Shown: one piece after another, positions 34,617 to 47,664 of the stretch
Position numbering within the stretch: the stretch's first letter is position 1
Layout: every line of letters begins with the position of its first letter
Origin: Mytilisepta virgata
Taxonomy: Eukaryota; Mollusca; Bivalvia; Mytilida; Mytilidae
DNA: 64,000 nt
Assembly: GCA_028015205.1 (NCBI GenBank)
Contig: CM051514.1
Location: 36,286,150 to 36,350,149, forward strand
Direction: 5' to 3'
Translations under genes and position numbers: made by a program
The notes under the pieces: model-generated
Told to the model about the DNA's origin: nothing
Seen by the model: only the letters and a program-made list of their open reading frames with translations
The model's database searches: none

Positions 34617-35289
34617 TTCAAAATAACCTTTATTACTATAATAACTTTGTTTAGCTTATTTAAATTTAAAAGCTAAAAGACTAAGCTTTTATAAGGAAGT
34701 ATTGCCAGTTCCCATAGTTTTTTTTTATTTTTAAAATATAAAAGATTGTAAGGTTGTTTCGTAAATGTTTTATAAGACGAGTAATTAAAAAAAATTCTTT
34801 CTCTTATTTGTAAATATATCTCGCCAATATGTCATTAAGTATGCTGCTTATGTTAACTTGCTTGTGTAAATATATGCTGAATCTGTATTAATTACCTGTA
34901 ATTGATATCTGGAGTAGAGAAGAGTCATTCCATGGTTGTACACGTATGGTTTAATCACAACAAGTAATAACTTTAAAAAGAATTACAAATTACAGAATTT
35001 ATATTTGGAAGTAAATGTAATATAAGTAGTTTTGCTTTTTAGTACACCTGTAATTAGATAGAAGTGTTAAAAATTTATCCACATAACAAAACCGTTCGTA
35101 CATTTTTAAGTTGCTGGTACAAAATGTACATTATCCATTAAAAACTTTTACTTGGTTGTGTATCTTGACGGAAATCTTTTGCATTTGTTTGATGAAATAG
35201 ACATGTTCAGTCGAATATCAATTATTGATTTCAAAAATTATATAATATTCAAATTAAAACTATATTTTATTGTCTTCTTATTGATGCAA
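34617..35289. other. 3' flank of the RING gene
   Basis: No gene seen. It may include the RING gene 3' UTR, but no polyadenylation site could be chosen with confidence. Confidence 0.35.
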
Positions 35290-35585
35290 AAATGAAATTT
35301 ATGAAAATGGACCTGTTCCAATGATATTATCCCTTCCTCATATCGGATTTGACATGAACAGCATGGCGGGTGTCCTGCAGGATGCAGAGACTGCTTACTC
35401 TCCCGGAGCACCTGAGTCTATCCCCGGTTTTTTGGTGGGGTCCATGTTGTTCATATGTTTTTAGTTTTTAATTGTAGTGCATGTATTGTTTTGGTCTTGT
35501 CTTCGTTGTTCTCCGGAGTTTGTCAGTTGTTACGATTTTTCTCTCCTTCGAATATCCCTTTGGTATTTCTTGACTTTACTTAAGA
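35290..35585 (+). mobile_element. Penelope-like element family A, 3' fragment
   Basis: Includes the last few RT codons (AAAATGGACCTGTTCC), CTTACTCTCCCGGAGCACCTGAG and the T-rich 3' UTR ending in TTTGGTATTTCTTGACTTTACTT. Matches 9668-9140 (minus strand) closely. Confidence 0.82.
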
Positions 35586-36625
35586 GAACATCTAAGTGAA
35601 AACTCTGTTTACTTTTTTCAGAATTATAAGCTTTTTATTATAATTATTTATATTTGTTACTCTGTTTCGGTGAGATATGTATGTAGATAATATATCTCAA
35701 TAATTTGATAATGATATAGATATATATTTGTTATGTACCATTTGTAAACATTTTTACTTGTTATTGGCTACAATACCAACCATCAATCAAATTATGGGGG
35801 CTTTTAATTAGATTGTTTATATTTAAATTAATATAACTGGTGTTATTTGGAATCTTATTTTATAACTGATAAACCAAAATATAATTGATAAATTGCTAAT
35901 TATAAATGTACAATACATGCAGTTGTGATTTTTATATTAGAGGCTGTTAAGATATACATATGATTTGTCGTTTTGATATACATTCTTATTTTTATATTAA
36001 ACAATTTGTAATGCAAAGATTTTTCATGGCAAGTGGTATTATTTAAATAAGTTTTCAAATTTATATTTTATATGCCAAGACCGCAAGTGTACATCTTAAT
36101 TATGTCGACTTAAATTTGTTATAATTCAAATTGAAAAAAATGATTTTTTTTCTCAAATAATACATAGGGTGATATAATAATGAATTATTGGTTTTGTTAT
36201 TTTTTAAATTTGCTCTTCAACGTTTTGGATTGTTTGTTTTGGCTTTCAACATTTTAGACATTCAGCACAACTGATGGTTCGTAAATTGACAAAATGTTCA
36301 AATCTTGTTCATCAAAATTGGTATCAAAGAATTGTAGTATTATTATGATTCATGTTTTCCACGTAGGTCGCTGTCATTTCCTTGTCATTTCTCTGAAAAA
36401 TAAAATATTATTTCTGTATCCTGCACTGAATAATAACTGCATTTTGTATTTCACTGTAAGTGAGCAATATAAGTCTTACAAAGCAAATAAACAATGAAAA
36501 ATGAAGATTATACGATTAAAACTAACAAATAGAGCTATAAAGGTAATTGGCATGTGTTACTTTAATTGATATTTTTTTGAAATGTAAATGATCTTGATTA
36601 TCATATGTACAGGTACATGAAAATA
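35586..36625. other. Non-coding AT-rich spacer
   Basis: No supported gene or repeat. The short frame at 36294-36497 has no recognised domain. Confidence 0.35.
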
Positions 36626-36799
36626 CAGTAGACTCTCGTTATCTCGAAGTCGTTCGGACCGCAAAAATTTGATCGAGATAGACGAAATTCGACTTAACAG
36701 GAGTTGCTCAAGTGCATTGTATAACATTTAGACTACAGACGAAATTTGACTCATCCGGAAATTCGTCTTAAGTGTGTTCGAGATAACGAGAGTCAACGG
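36626..36799. mobile_element. pogo/Tigger-like MITE
   Basis: 174 bp with terminal inverted repeats CAGTAGACTCTCGTTATCTCGAA / TTCGAGATAACGAGAGTCAACGG, flanked by TA on both sides (36624-36625 and 36800-36801). The TA target and CAGTAGACTCTCGTT-type ends are those of the pogo/Tigger branch of Tc1-mariner. No transposase. Confidence 0.83.
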
Positions 36800-37589
36800 T
36801 AGATAAATAAAAAACACTAAAAATGTATCAGTTGTTAGAGCTTTTATTAATAAGAAACATGCACTTCTTTTCCTTAACCAAAGTACACAGAGAAGATGAT
36901 AAAATACCCATTCTTTGGCCAAAAACCCTAAAAGAAGACAAAGAACCCTAGTAACTTAGGGTGAAATAACTAATTTTTCTGCATCAACACGTGAGTAATA
37001 TTTGAAACCTTGAATAAAGTAAAGGTACATAATACAGATGGACAGTGCAAACGGGGAAGTCATATGGAGCATGTTATGTTCTTCCTGGGTTTTACGTATC
37101 GTATTTTATTCATAGGTGTAAATGGTTTATGAACATTAATCTTATCAAAACAGGGAAATGAAATTGAGAGATTGTTTCAAGGTTATTATTTCAGCATTTG
37201 CTAATATTTCCTGTAAAATATTTAGATATTGCGTAAACCTGATTTGATTGCCAATTTAAAAAAAGTACTATCTAGTTAAATTAGGCTTATATTGTTCTGG
37301 TGTTTACTCGTAATACCCGATTTGCAGATTGAAATATGAGGAACGTAGAGCTAACTTTTCTATAGTAAAGGTAAGGACCATTATGTTTGTCTTAACATTT
37401 ATGCCCGTTACATGTATTGTCTTATGTTTACAAGTTAAAAAAATAAACTTTTTGTGTAAATATAGGAATAGTAGTAACATACTTTTCATCCTTAACGGTC
37501 TTTTCTTTCTTGTTTAATCTCGACTATCTTTATTTTTACAATCTTAACATTTTCAAACCAATCAAGATAAAATGCCTTGCAGTCAATCA

Positions 37590-37715
37590 AGACTGGTTAA
37601 CGCAATCCACCGAACAGACAAACCCATGAAGAAAAACGAACAACTACAATCACAACAAATAAACACAGAAAACCAAAAAACAATGAACAACACGAACTCC
37701 TATACCAAATACTGA
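37590..37715 (-). mobile_element. Penelope-like element family B, 3' UTR fragment (minus strand)
   Basis: The reverse complement reads ATAGGAGTTCGTGTTGTTCATTG...GTGTTTATTTGTTGTG...GGGTTTGTCTGT, matching 55605-55700. Confidence 0.75.
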
Positions 37716-38339
37716 ACTTGTCTTGACAGATATTGATTGACTTCAAGATTATCTTGATTTGATCTCGTTAACTTGACTTTGCTTGAATAAATGGTTGTTA
37801 AGGACAAAGTAAGAATAAACAAGACCAGAATGGTCGTTTAAGACCATAAATACGTTAATTATGTAAATCGTATTTGTTATTTTCACTAAAAGAAATATTA
37901 TTGTGTCGCCTACGCAGCAATGTTGGCACTTAGAGATCACTACATTACTAGTATATATTTATATAAGTGAATGGATTCATTGAAACATTCGGGTAATCTT
38001 CAGAAACTAATATCATTGTGTATTTCGTTTTCTTATCCAAATAATTTAGGGTGTTCAATATTAAACATGAACTTTCTCATTATTGCTGTAATTGTCTTTC
38101 AGAAAATATCAGTTAGTTTAAAAAAGGATCACTTCGACAGTTCTACATGGAAATTTACTCTGTTAATTAAATCATCCTATACTGTAATGATCTATTATTC
38201 TTCTGTATGACATAATTTTTTTTCAACCTGTCTTGTCATATATTGTAATTTAATTTATGCCATTTTTAGGACTAAATCAGTAAAGTACCTTTAAGTAGTA
38301 AAAATACCATGATTTAAGAAGTATGTTTCGAAAACATTC

Positions 38340-39420
38340 TTTTTGGAAAATCCCATAAAGAGGCTACATGCCTTGTTCTGGATCGTTTGAACGTCTCTCC
38401 AGTTAGTGTGTCTGCATAATCCAGCTCACTGTAATAAGAGTTTTATAAAGTTTTATATGAACATCAAATGACATTCATCCACATGACAAGAATTGTGTGT
38501 AAACTGCTGAAAGCGCCCGGTTTGCGGATTTTGTTACCTCTCGGATCGTATATTTGTGCTCCATATATTCCTTTATATATAACGCTTAATATATGTACTG
38601 TCAAAGCTAATACATGTAGACATATCACCAAATTTGAAATTTAAATCTGATCTCGGAGCATTTTTTTTTACGAAAATGTATAATTTTGGTTTTGGTCTCA
38701 TTTAAAGTCATTCACCATTTTATTCTCCAATTCAAGTAAAGAATGAATACAGTTAAACATCCTTTGAAGACCACTTTCTTCTGGCGTGATAAGTGCAATA
38801 TCATCGGCATATATCAAAATTAAAACGTTCACGCCATCAATGTCCACACCAGCATTTAGAGCACGTGTAATGTAGCGATATTTTGCAGCCTTGTTTTACA
38901 CCAAATTTAACGGGATAAATATCAGTCAAGTGATGTCCTAGCTTCATTGCACTTTTAGTAGCATCATATAGGACTGTATAGCCTTTAGAAATAACCAATT
39001 TATGCCTATACTTATTACTTTATGCCACAGCATATCACGGTTTACATTGTCAAATGCCCCTTTTTGCATCATTCTATAAAAAATTCAAATGTATCTTTGT
39101 TTTTAAGTTTTCTATTCTTCATAATAGATTGTAACACATAGAGATGATCTAAACAACTTCTGTTTTTTTTTTTCGGAAACCGTTCAAGCCAAAAATTAAA
39201 TCTTTTATTTAATATATTTACACATATTTTACATGGTACGGGTATAATTGAAATGGGACGGTATTCTAACAGATTCAGCGTTAACGGATCCATTTTTAAT
39301 TTCGGTATTGCAGTAATCATACATGTTAGCCATTCTTTCGGCACTTGTCGTTCGGTAAAACAGAATTGAACAGGTTTATGTAATAAGTCAATGCAATTAT
39401 CTTCCGTAATATTTCACTGG
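38340..39420 (-). pseudogene. Decayed non-LTR retrotransposon (LINE) reverse transcriptase
   Basis: The minus-strand frame 39344-39069 encodes RT core sequence (PKEWLTCMITAIPKLKMDPL, then YRPISIIPVPCKICVNILNK, WLERF). Further down, in shifted frames, come DMLWHKVISIGIN, GVKQGC and the catalytic YADDIALITPEESG (near 38810-38760). This order matches the RVT_1 domain of LINEs, distinct from the PLE RT elsewhere. Several frameshifts and stops; no endonuclease seen. Confidence 0.78.
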
Positions 39421-40249
39421 GTATTTCGTCTATACCAAGGGCTTTAAAGATCAATTTGGTGCAACATTAGAAGGTAGGAAATGGTGAAAGTAAGAAAGGT
39501 AATTTTTGGAAATGTTTGCCATATATATGAAGTTTAGATTCCAGTTGTTCATTATCGTTGTACATATAAGTTTAAATAAATAAAAAAAAATTCAATAGTT
39601 TTATCATATGTAGAAATGTAGGACTGAAGTTCTATGTGCGAATCAAAGCAAGTCTTTTCTTCGTTTTTGAATAATATGACAGAGATAATGAATTGCATTA
39701 TGATTCACGCAATTTAAACCTGAATTTAAGAGATAAGTTACTTCAATGTCAATTCAATTTGAAATTAAAAATTCCAATAATCAAACCTATATAACTGTCG
39801 ATTAACACGTCTCAAAAACAGATCCATGTATTTTAAATCTATCGAAATTCAATATAATGGAAATTTCCATTTGTGAGTGTACATGTATAAACAAGGATAC
39901 AGGGTGCACAATGTATAAAAAAAACTCCTTCGCTAATGATTTAAATTTCAAAGTGTCGGCACATGTATATCATATTCAAACTGAGACCAGTCATTTCTCT
40001 CGCTCGATAAAGTAAGTAATTGTATAAATCATCCATGTATACTTTGATTCACGTCGCACAATATTGTAATAATGAATTAAATTAAGCTTCATCATAAAAA
40101 TGTACAAAAAGTTAAACCATTTTCTATTACAGAGAGGTTATTTCATTCCGTATCCAAAATATACTGTGAACTGAATTCTAATATTTGTTTTGATAAATGA
40201 TATCTCTTATGCTGGTACTTTACCCGATTCTCATTACCTTTTTTAAAAA

Positions 40250-40665
40250 TTTACAGTATCTAATATTAGTATCTTTGGATTGTTATTTTGAAACTCCTGG
40301 GATGATGCCTCTGCTAGTGGACCCTAGGTCCCCGAGGGTATTCGCCAACCCAGTCGTCAGACTTGTCTGACATGATTATTCATTGATTTGTTACAGAAAT
40401 TGCCAGTATTTAGCAAAATTAAAAAATAATAGAAATACTAAGGGTTCATTCTTTGTATTGCACATGGTAGATCTCCTTAGCTGAAATTTGGCTTCTTATT
40501 TCGATATTTTTGGTTGAGTACTTCTTGTTTAATATAAGTTTGGTTTTTGGTCTTCCAAATGTTTCGGTTTTAATGCTGCTGATGAGAGGTAACTCCTTGA
40601 AATGCGTCGTATACAGCATAGTATAAATTTACAGTATCTAATATTAGTATCTTTGGATTGTTATT
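40250..40665 (+). mobile_element. Solo terminal repeat of PLE family B with hammerhead
   Basis: Matches one 383-bp terminal unit at 55741-56506: TATTAGTATCTTTGGATTGTTATTTTGAAACTCCTGG...CCAACCCAGTCGTCAGACTTGTCTGAC...hammerhead, then a second copy of TATTAGTATCTTTGGATTGTTATTTT. No RT. The direct repeat at both ends fits a single unit left by recombination or insertion of a processed monomer. Confidence 0.8.
40574..40618 (+). ncRNA. Hammerhead ribozyme, intact core (copy 1)
   Basis: Core CTGATGA, GAAA and the cleavage triplet (TAT)A are present. Stem I TGCTG/CAGCA; stem II GAGG/CCTT with loop TAACT; stem III ATGC/GTAT with a GTC loop (one G-U). Predicted cleavage after A40613. Short stem III is typical of hammerheads in Penelope-like elements, which work best as dimers. 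Confidence 0.88.
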
Positions 40666-41309
40666 TTAAAATACATTCAATGTACTCTCGGTATTTCAAA
40701 GTTCTGTTTCCAAAACAATATCACATAAAAGTTTATTGATAAAAATATGATTGAAATTATTTTCTGTTTAACTTTCTGTTTATTCAAAATATATATTTTG
40801 CAATATGTGTAATATAATGAGGATCGTTTACATTTGTCACATTACGCAATTAAGATAAAAAAAAATAAAGACTATTATGTTGGAAATCTACATTTTCACC
40901 CACAATTAAGACGCTTGAATGACTCGTAATATATCTGCATAAGATTCAATGACAAATTACATACACGTTCCAATTTACAAAACGCACATATGTACACAAA
41001 CAACATATCGGCAAAAGAATACCGAGATGACAAAACGATGGCAGTAGACAGTAAAATCGAAATCCAAGGTCAAGACAAACTCATGAGAATGGAACAAAAC
41101 AAACTAATTCATTGAGAATATATGTATAACTAATAGAATAAAAAACATATAATAAACTAATATAAAGAGAGGTAGAACATGACAGCACAGAAACTAAAAC
41201 ACTGGCAATATGAACTCCTACTAAAACCGAGATTGAGAAGCTTCAGAAAATTAAAATAAAAACTAGAAATAAATATCAGCTGATACAAGAAAATATCATA
41301 ATTTGGATT

Positions 41310-41402
41310 TAATGCTGCTGATGAGAGGTAACTCCTTGACATGCGTCGTATACAGCATAGTATAAATTTACTATATCTAATATTAGTATCTTTGGATTGT
41401 TA
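41310..41402 (+). mobile_element. Minimal hammerhead-bearing PLE insertion
   Basis: Only the hammerhead plus the PLE terminal stretch TAGTATAAATTTACTATATCTAATATTAGTATCTTTGGATTGTTAT are present. The duplicated copy of this locus (52990-53010) reads ATCATAATATGGACTAGTT without it. The insertion is flanked by TTTGGA on both sides, a likely 5-6-bp target duplication; the exact boundary is ambiguous because element ends and target share T residues. Confidence 0.82.
41313..41357 (+). ncRNA. Hammerhead ribozyme, core mutated (copy 2)
   Basis: Same fold as the 40574 copy, but the GAAA box reads GACA, changing an invariant core A. Probably inactive or weak. Confidence 0.82.
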
Positions 41403-41519
41403 TTTTGGACTAGTTATATAAAAGAAGCTTGGATTTCTATGATTCTTCTGCAAAACCACTATTTTTGTAAGTTTACAAGAGATCAACATTGAAAGTGCAT
41501 ATCTAAAGTAATTAAGACG

Positions 41520-41708
41520 CATGTGATTTACCATATTTTCTTTCACTCGGATACTAAGGTAAATCACCGGTTACAATGTGATAAATTATAAGGATTGACC
41601 GTAATTTTTTTTCACTCTATGACGAAATAACCTCAATCACGTGGTGCACACTAAATATCCCCGATTTACCGTGGTATCCGAGTGAAAGAAAATCTGGTAA
41701 ATCACATG
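41520..41708. mobile_element. MITE Q with ~48-bp TIRs, copy 1
   Basis: CATGTGATTTACCATATTTTCTTTCACTCGGATACTAAGGTAAATC is mirrored at the right end (GATTTACCGTGGTATCCGAGTGAAAGAAAATCTGGTAAATCACATG). Non-coding, 189 bp. The second copy at 53195-53397 is part of the segmental duplication. Confidence 0.8.
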
Positions 41709-41832
41709 TGAAAAGAACAACCGTTCTTTCACTCTAGGAAGTGACCTCACAGTTGAGAGATATCAAAATACACATTCCGTTTTACTTCAATTTATTTCTG
41801 CTAAAATTCTAGATTCTGTACAATGTGAAAAA

Positions 41833-41990
41833 AGTATAACTTATCGCTAAATTGAAATACCAGAAATAAACAACTTGTGACCGAACTACAGCGGTAAATA
41901 ACTCGTGCGCTACTCTCACTCGTGATTTACTTCGTAGTTCGGTCACTCGTTGTTTATTTCTGGTATTTGAATTCAGCGATAGGTTATACT
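41833..41990. mobile_element. Palindromic MITE P, copy 1
   Basis: AGTATAACTTATCGCTAAATTGAAATACCAGAAATAAACAACTTGTGACCGAACTAC is the near-exact inverse of the right half (GTAGTTCGGTCACTCGTTG...GATAGGTTATACT). Arms are about 60 bp with a ~35-bp centre. Found also at 53520-53676 and partly at 20368-20466, so it is a family. Confidence 0.85.
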
Positions 41991-42314
41991 ATCATTAATT
42001 CCAATGGCTGTTTTGACGTCTAAAACGTCGTGAGTCCCTTAAATGGTGTCATAGTAGAAAAGGAAAGTAATAGACGAAAAGCATTTGACTAATTAAATAA
42101 CGCGTTACATCCAATATTAAATTATAATAAAAAAAACACAATTTAGTCAAAGATTCCAAAGGAAGATAATCACAATTACCTCCAGTAAATTAAGGGAGAT
42201 ACGTGGCCATTTTTTTTCACTTTTGCATCATTACGTTAGCAATATCTGAAGCCATTGAGTTTTTTGTGAAGTTCAGATTTCAATTATGTTCGAAGAGATA
42301 AATTTTTGTCTACA

Positions 42315-44165
42315 CATAGGGACCAGTATATGTCAACTTTCGTAGTCGCCGTCATTTTCTTTATCCACAACCCCATCTTAACATTCATGGAATATCATTG
42401 TGTAGATTTATTTTTTTAGTTTCATCGGAATGATGTTTGTAAGTTTCTAAATTCCATGTACAACTTCTCCTGATCCAGTAATTTTGATTCCTATATGTTT
42501 TCTTATTTTACTGTTTATCTCTTTGTAATATTTGCCCACTTTGTAACTGTTCTCACGACTGTGCCGCTGTTTCTATGTTTGGAATGATGAGCATATTCCA
42601 TATATATCTTATTGTTCCGGTATTGTTTTGTACCGAAAGGAAAAGGTGTTTTTAATAGTAATTTGATCAGACTGGTTAATTCTCGTCGGTTATAGGGGGC
42701 AAATTGATCCAACTGGATGCCTCCATTTTCGTACCATCTTTTGGTTTGTCAAATTGAATTGAGGCTAATAAATCCATAAATTCAAATACGTATGGTACTT
42801 ATATAATATACACATCAGTTTATAATATTTACTGCAATAAAATTGAATTGTGTACCTCGGTATTACAAATCCGAGTAAAAAAAGGGCCATAGAGTAAAAT
42901 TTCAAAAAGGCAGTATCCCAATGATATGAAAAAAATTTACATACACGCACTTCATTGAGTATACAATACATATGACACCTTTTTCAAGCAGATACATGTT
43001 TACCTGTATGTCAAATATCAATTGGTTTAAATAGTATTCACGTTATTTTCTGAAAATTAATAGGGTACACATATATACTGTGAAAGTAGAAATAATTAAC
43101 TTGAGCAAAAAATATCCAATGTCTGAAAGAAACCATGCAATATTTATATATCACGGAATTCCTGTGGCTTTTTATCTACTAAAATGTTTACGTACTCTCT
43201 GCCTCTCTGACTGAAAAGTGAACCTAAATAAACACTCATTCGATTTATAACGAAATAATGTCCTCTTTTATCCTGGATTTTTATTGTTATTTTCGTATAT
43301 TTGCCTGAACATCATAAAAAATGCAATAAACAATGAACAATATTTATTTTACAAGAAAAATCCAAAAGCTTTTGAAAAAGTGCAAAAACAAGTACTTAAT
43401 GGCTGAGTCAAAGCAGGGCACGGAAATTTGTATTTTGATTTAAATTTACACTATAATATACGTTTGTAAGAATATAATACATAAAATAAAAACGTACTCT
43501 AAATTATTTGTAGATCCTGTGCATTGTCCACTTCATCGGACTTAACACTTCACAGGCAATGTTACGGATCATTATTAAAGCCGTACATACTCACCCTTCC
43601 AGAGCAGCTGATGTCACTCTCCGATTTCAATGGGAGCTTAAAATGCTAGTGCTTTAGTTTTTGTGCTGTCTTGTTCTATTTTTGTTTAGTTTATTATTCG
43701 TTTTTCTTTTCTTTTCGTTATACATGTATTCTTGTTGTGTTTGTTTACCGTGTTCAATTAACCTAACTGTCGTTTCCTTGGACTTCGAATAAGTGGACTT
43801 TCGAGTCGGTATTCTTTTGACGATATTATGTGAGATATAGAGAAACCATACGGTTCGAGAAATTCTTTATATTTCGAAACTGTAATATGTATGATAACAA
43901 TCTGTCCTTGATAAAACATGGGAAAGTATCAATTATCTTAGCTAACCATTACCATCACTACATATATTGCACTGATTCATGAAAAGTATAATGTACATGG
44001 TTGATACCATACTTAGACGACGGTCGTTATTGTTACTTTCTTTAAGTGGAAGTACAAGTCATTTTTTCTTCACCCTTCTGAACAAAAATACTACGATATT
44101 AAAATATTATATACATTTGCAATTTGTTGCATGTGTAGCTTTCTGTACACAATCATTGGTTTGAG
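42315..44165 (+). repeat. Segmental duplication SD2, copy 1 (left part)
   Basis: 42315-42668 matches 58548-58972, and 42745-44090 matches 61790-63140 with high similarity (for example CATCGGAATGATGTTTGTAAGTTTC and GTTCAATTAACCTAACTGTCGTTTCC). The two parts are contiguous here, but separated by about 2.8 kb of other sequence in copy 2. Confidence 0.82.
43560..43830 (+). mobile_element. PLE family E-type 3' UTR, copy 1
   Basis: CCGTACATACTCACCCTTCCAGAGCAGCTGATGTCACTCTCCGATTTCAATGGGAGC followed by T-rich sequence resembles the 3' UTR motif of PLE families A, B and D. RT sequence of this family is at 63142-63545 in the duplicated copy. Assignment to one family is inference. Confidence 0.5.
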
Positions 44166-44169
44166 TTAA

Positions 44170-45929
44170 TTTTGATTTGAAAATTTACAGATCTCAAATT
44201 GTATTCAATCGTACGATAACCATCGGTTACATAATTACCAACAAAGAAAGTAGTACATAAGAAATGATTAAAAGATTACTCTGCAAATACATAAAGGCTT
44301 AGTCATAAACGCACCGTATGTGAATAAAAAATATGCTAAATATCTATATAAAAAATACGATATTAATCAACCTTATTTGTTAATTGTATATACAGTAGAC
44401 CCCTTCTGGTTGATATATTTAAACACTTTTGAATACTATTTCTAATTAAAACGTACAAATTTCTGTAAACGATAGACATACTACGTTTAAGGTTGTAATT
44501 GCAATTACTACATATAATGAATAATATGTCGGAAATTCAACAATTTGGTTTTATTATACATGTTTATCATATTCATGTGCGATTAACATACTAAAATGCT
44601 ATGCGTGTGCATCAACTACGGATTTCAAAACTGAAATGTAATAAATACTCTTCAAATTCCTATTGTATAAATTGTAACACACTAAGAATGACAACTCAGT
44701 AGTGCTCACATCCGAAAATACTGAAGTTCGAGACAATAATCAAATTTTGGACAGTAGATTCCAATGAAAATAGGTAGAGATATTCCCTAGAGATACTCCT
44801 TAGATTATACAAATTTAACTATCCATTCTATTCCATTAACAAAATATTGATAACTGAAATGATGAACAATGGAAAGCATAGTCACAATATTTCATGAGTT
44901 ATATTTTTACCAGTTTCGACATTTTATTTCCCTCCTGACAAATTGTAAGACAAAGCATTTTGAAAAGCGGAGATAATTAAAACAAAAAAAAAACAAAAAC
45001 CGGTCAAGCCACAATGTACTAAAGCCAAGGATATGCAGAGAGGGGTTATTGCTTAGTTTTTACACTGTTTCCTAATGATTATTAATACCGCATCAGTCTT
45101 AAAATCTACATTATAGTACAACTGTTCATTGTACTAGCAATTGAACTGGTGTTATATTGCAGGACCCTTTTCTACCAGGACAGCCGCCGAGACATAACGA
45201 AGTACTCTGATGCACAATTAACATATATACATGTTGCATTAGTTCATAACTTTTTTAGTCCACATGCCAAAAATGTTGAATGCCGATACAAAAAAAACCA
45301 AAATATTGTATAGAAGACAAAAAGGCCAAATTGACCCGTAGACTATCTTAGGACAGAGCTATATACAAGAGTACGTCAGAATTGACACGCTAGTTTCTCA
45401 GCAGGTAAAATCTCCAGCGAGTTGAATTCATCAGCAGTTGAAGTTACTCAATGGTAAACAATAAATATTCCATTTTACATAACATTTTAATGAATTAAAT
45501 ACATTAAATGAAATCATTGGATATTGAAATATTGAAACAAAACTAAAAACATAAGTATGTGAAAATTTATTCCAAAATAGCAAACGAAAGGTGGATAAAA
45601 TACCTTCTATCGACATTTGAAAGATATTTCGTCGTTTGCATGTACTTTAATATAAGTAAAGTTTCAACAAATGGTTATGAACTGTATAAATCTATGTTTA
45701 TATAAATACATAACCTTTTTTGTACGGATTAGTTTAAAAATGATTTCGATGAATTTCGCCTTCCCTTAAAATTTTGTACCGTGGCAAAGAAATGATATTC
45801 TTCCGTAAATGGGCTTTTTGCAGTGTGATATGACCTGTTAAAGATTGGTTCCGCTGCACTCCACTCGGGAAAAACGTGAATTTTTAAAACGTTTTAAAGA
45901 TTTTTCCGTCTTCACTTTGAACTCGTGTA
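44170..45929. other. Non-coding spacer
   Basis: AT-rich, no supported gene. Around 45180-45380 there is transposon-like remnant sequence, with phrases such as GCCAAAAATGTTGAA similar to 4800-4960, but no class could be assigned. Confidence 0.35.
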
Positions 45930-46085
45930 AGAACCTATTTTGGTGGGCTCCATGTTGTTTATATGTTTTTAGTTTTTAATTGTACTGCTTGTATTGCTTT
46001 GGTCTTGTCCTCGTTGCTCTCCGGAATTTGTCGGGTGTTTTATCCCTTTGAATATCCCTTTGGTATTTCTTGACTTTATTTACTA
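45930..46085 (+). mobile_element. Penelope-like element family A, 3' UTR fragment
   Basis: TTTGGTGGGCTCCATGTTGTTTATATGTTTTTAG...TTCTTGACTTTATTT matches 35430-35585. Confidence 0.75.
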
Positions 46086-46489
46086 TTGCCAAAGGCAGTA
46101 TGGGTAGCACATAATGTTTTTTTTTGTGGAACCTTTTAAAAATTGAATCTTGCGTGTATGCAGAGTATTCTTTCCAAGCATCTAAAATGGTTTCCGTGAA
46201 ACACAACTAACAGAGAATCTAACAAGAAATACAATTTAAAGTTATGGGTACACGCATAAGCGTTATAAGATTTTCCTAAGTATACTCTGAAACACAGCGT
46301 GGTATCTTAAGACCTTTGTTGTTATCATCATACCAGAACTGAACTTGTAGGGAAATTTAGATTGTGCTACAGCCGATCAATTAATATTCGAAATTTAAAC
46401 TGCTTCTTAACATTTGAAATGGTTTTAATGAAAAATTGAGGGAAGTATCTATTACTACTGTTATTGTATATATTCTAAATGTAAATGAA

Positions 46490-46790
46490 TATAGATAAAT
46501 GAATATTGATTCACTCATAGGGTCTATGCATCGGAAATAAACACATTTATTCTAAAACCAGTTGTTGGCATGATACAGGTTATGTTCTCGTATAATTTAG
46601 GATGGCATGATACTAAATTCCTAACGGTGGGGATTGTGACTGATTTTCTATATTATAGGGACATAATCTTTCGATCAGTTTAATTGAGGTCTGAACCTGG
46701 CATGCCTGTTACTGCTAGTAGTCCTATTGTTAATTTATATTGATCATTGTCATTTTCCTTAGTTTCTTCTGTTACTTCGCACTATAAACT
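46490..46790 (+). pseudogene. PLE family E, C-terminal tail and 3' region, copy 1
   Basis: ATTGATTCACTCATAGGGTCTATGCATCGGAAATAA (last codons IDSLIGSMHRK and stop) plus 3' sequence matches 63515-63700. Confidence 0.6.
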
Positions 46791-47664
46791 ACATCTTAAC
46801 TTCTTCTCTACCTATTTCTCGATTTAAGTCACTGATATCTATATCGTTCCTATAGTTGTTTTCATTTTGCAGTCTGTTTTTAATATCCGCTAAAAACGTA
46901 TCATCATAATTAGTACACGATTCGACACTATATACTGTATAACGATTCATATTCTGTCTTGCACCTTTCAAGCATGATATTAGTGTCATATGTAACTTCG
47001 CTATTTTCAATGCGAACCAGATATATACAACAAAGCCCCTTTTCGAGTATTATGTATCATATTTTTTATTGTCACTGTGGTACATATTATATACGAACAG
47101 TGACTACATCAATATTGTCATTCGGGTTTGATTTTAATTTACAAAATAATGTTCATAAATATGTTATATATCATGGTTTTGGTGTATCTTGTCTAATTTA
47201 ATTAAAAGAATGAATTTTTAAAGTTCAAATATGCGTGTTACCTTTTGCGAAACGTAAAGCTAATTTTATTGTTGAAAAAGTAAGGATCATCAATAATTGA
47301 TATACAATTTAGATTTCAATTGTTTGTTATCGTCTTGGCATTACAATGATTTAAGGTTTTTGGGCATGCAGCTGCATCATCTTATCCGCATGTCAAGATT
47401 TTCAAAAGTTCAAAAGAACCTCTTCGCCGGTGCAATCTTTTATTCCTAACTCCTAAAGCTATAAAATGATTTTAATGAATCAACCAGAGAATCTTCAAAA
47501 TATTTTATTTACTCAAATATTGAAAAAAATAAATCAGACACAAATTAAACAAACACAGATAGTCTTCGTGTGAAGAATTATAAATAATACAAATATATAG
47601 CAGGCATCAGTGTACAAATGTAATTGTAAACGTCAAAGCCTTTATACTTTATACTAGTAAAGGT
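46791..47664. other. Non-coding spacer before SD1 copy 2
   Basis: No supported gene. Weak similarity of 47240-47340 to 37330-37400 and 39520-39570 hints that SD1 extends further left in a decayed form. Confidence 0.35.

Larger units (their letters stand above)
39600..42000 (+). repeat. Segmental duplication SD1, copy 1
   Basis: Matches 47665-48363 plus 52560-53680 through many long blocks (for example ACTTTGATTCACGTCGCACAATATTGTAATAATG and ACGCTTGAATGACNCGTAATATATCTGCATAAG). Copy 1 has PLE terminal-repeat sequence inserted near 40250-40665 and a short hammerhead insertion at 41310-41402. Copy 2 lacks both but has the Helentron-like element. Confidence 0.85.
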
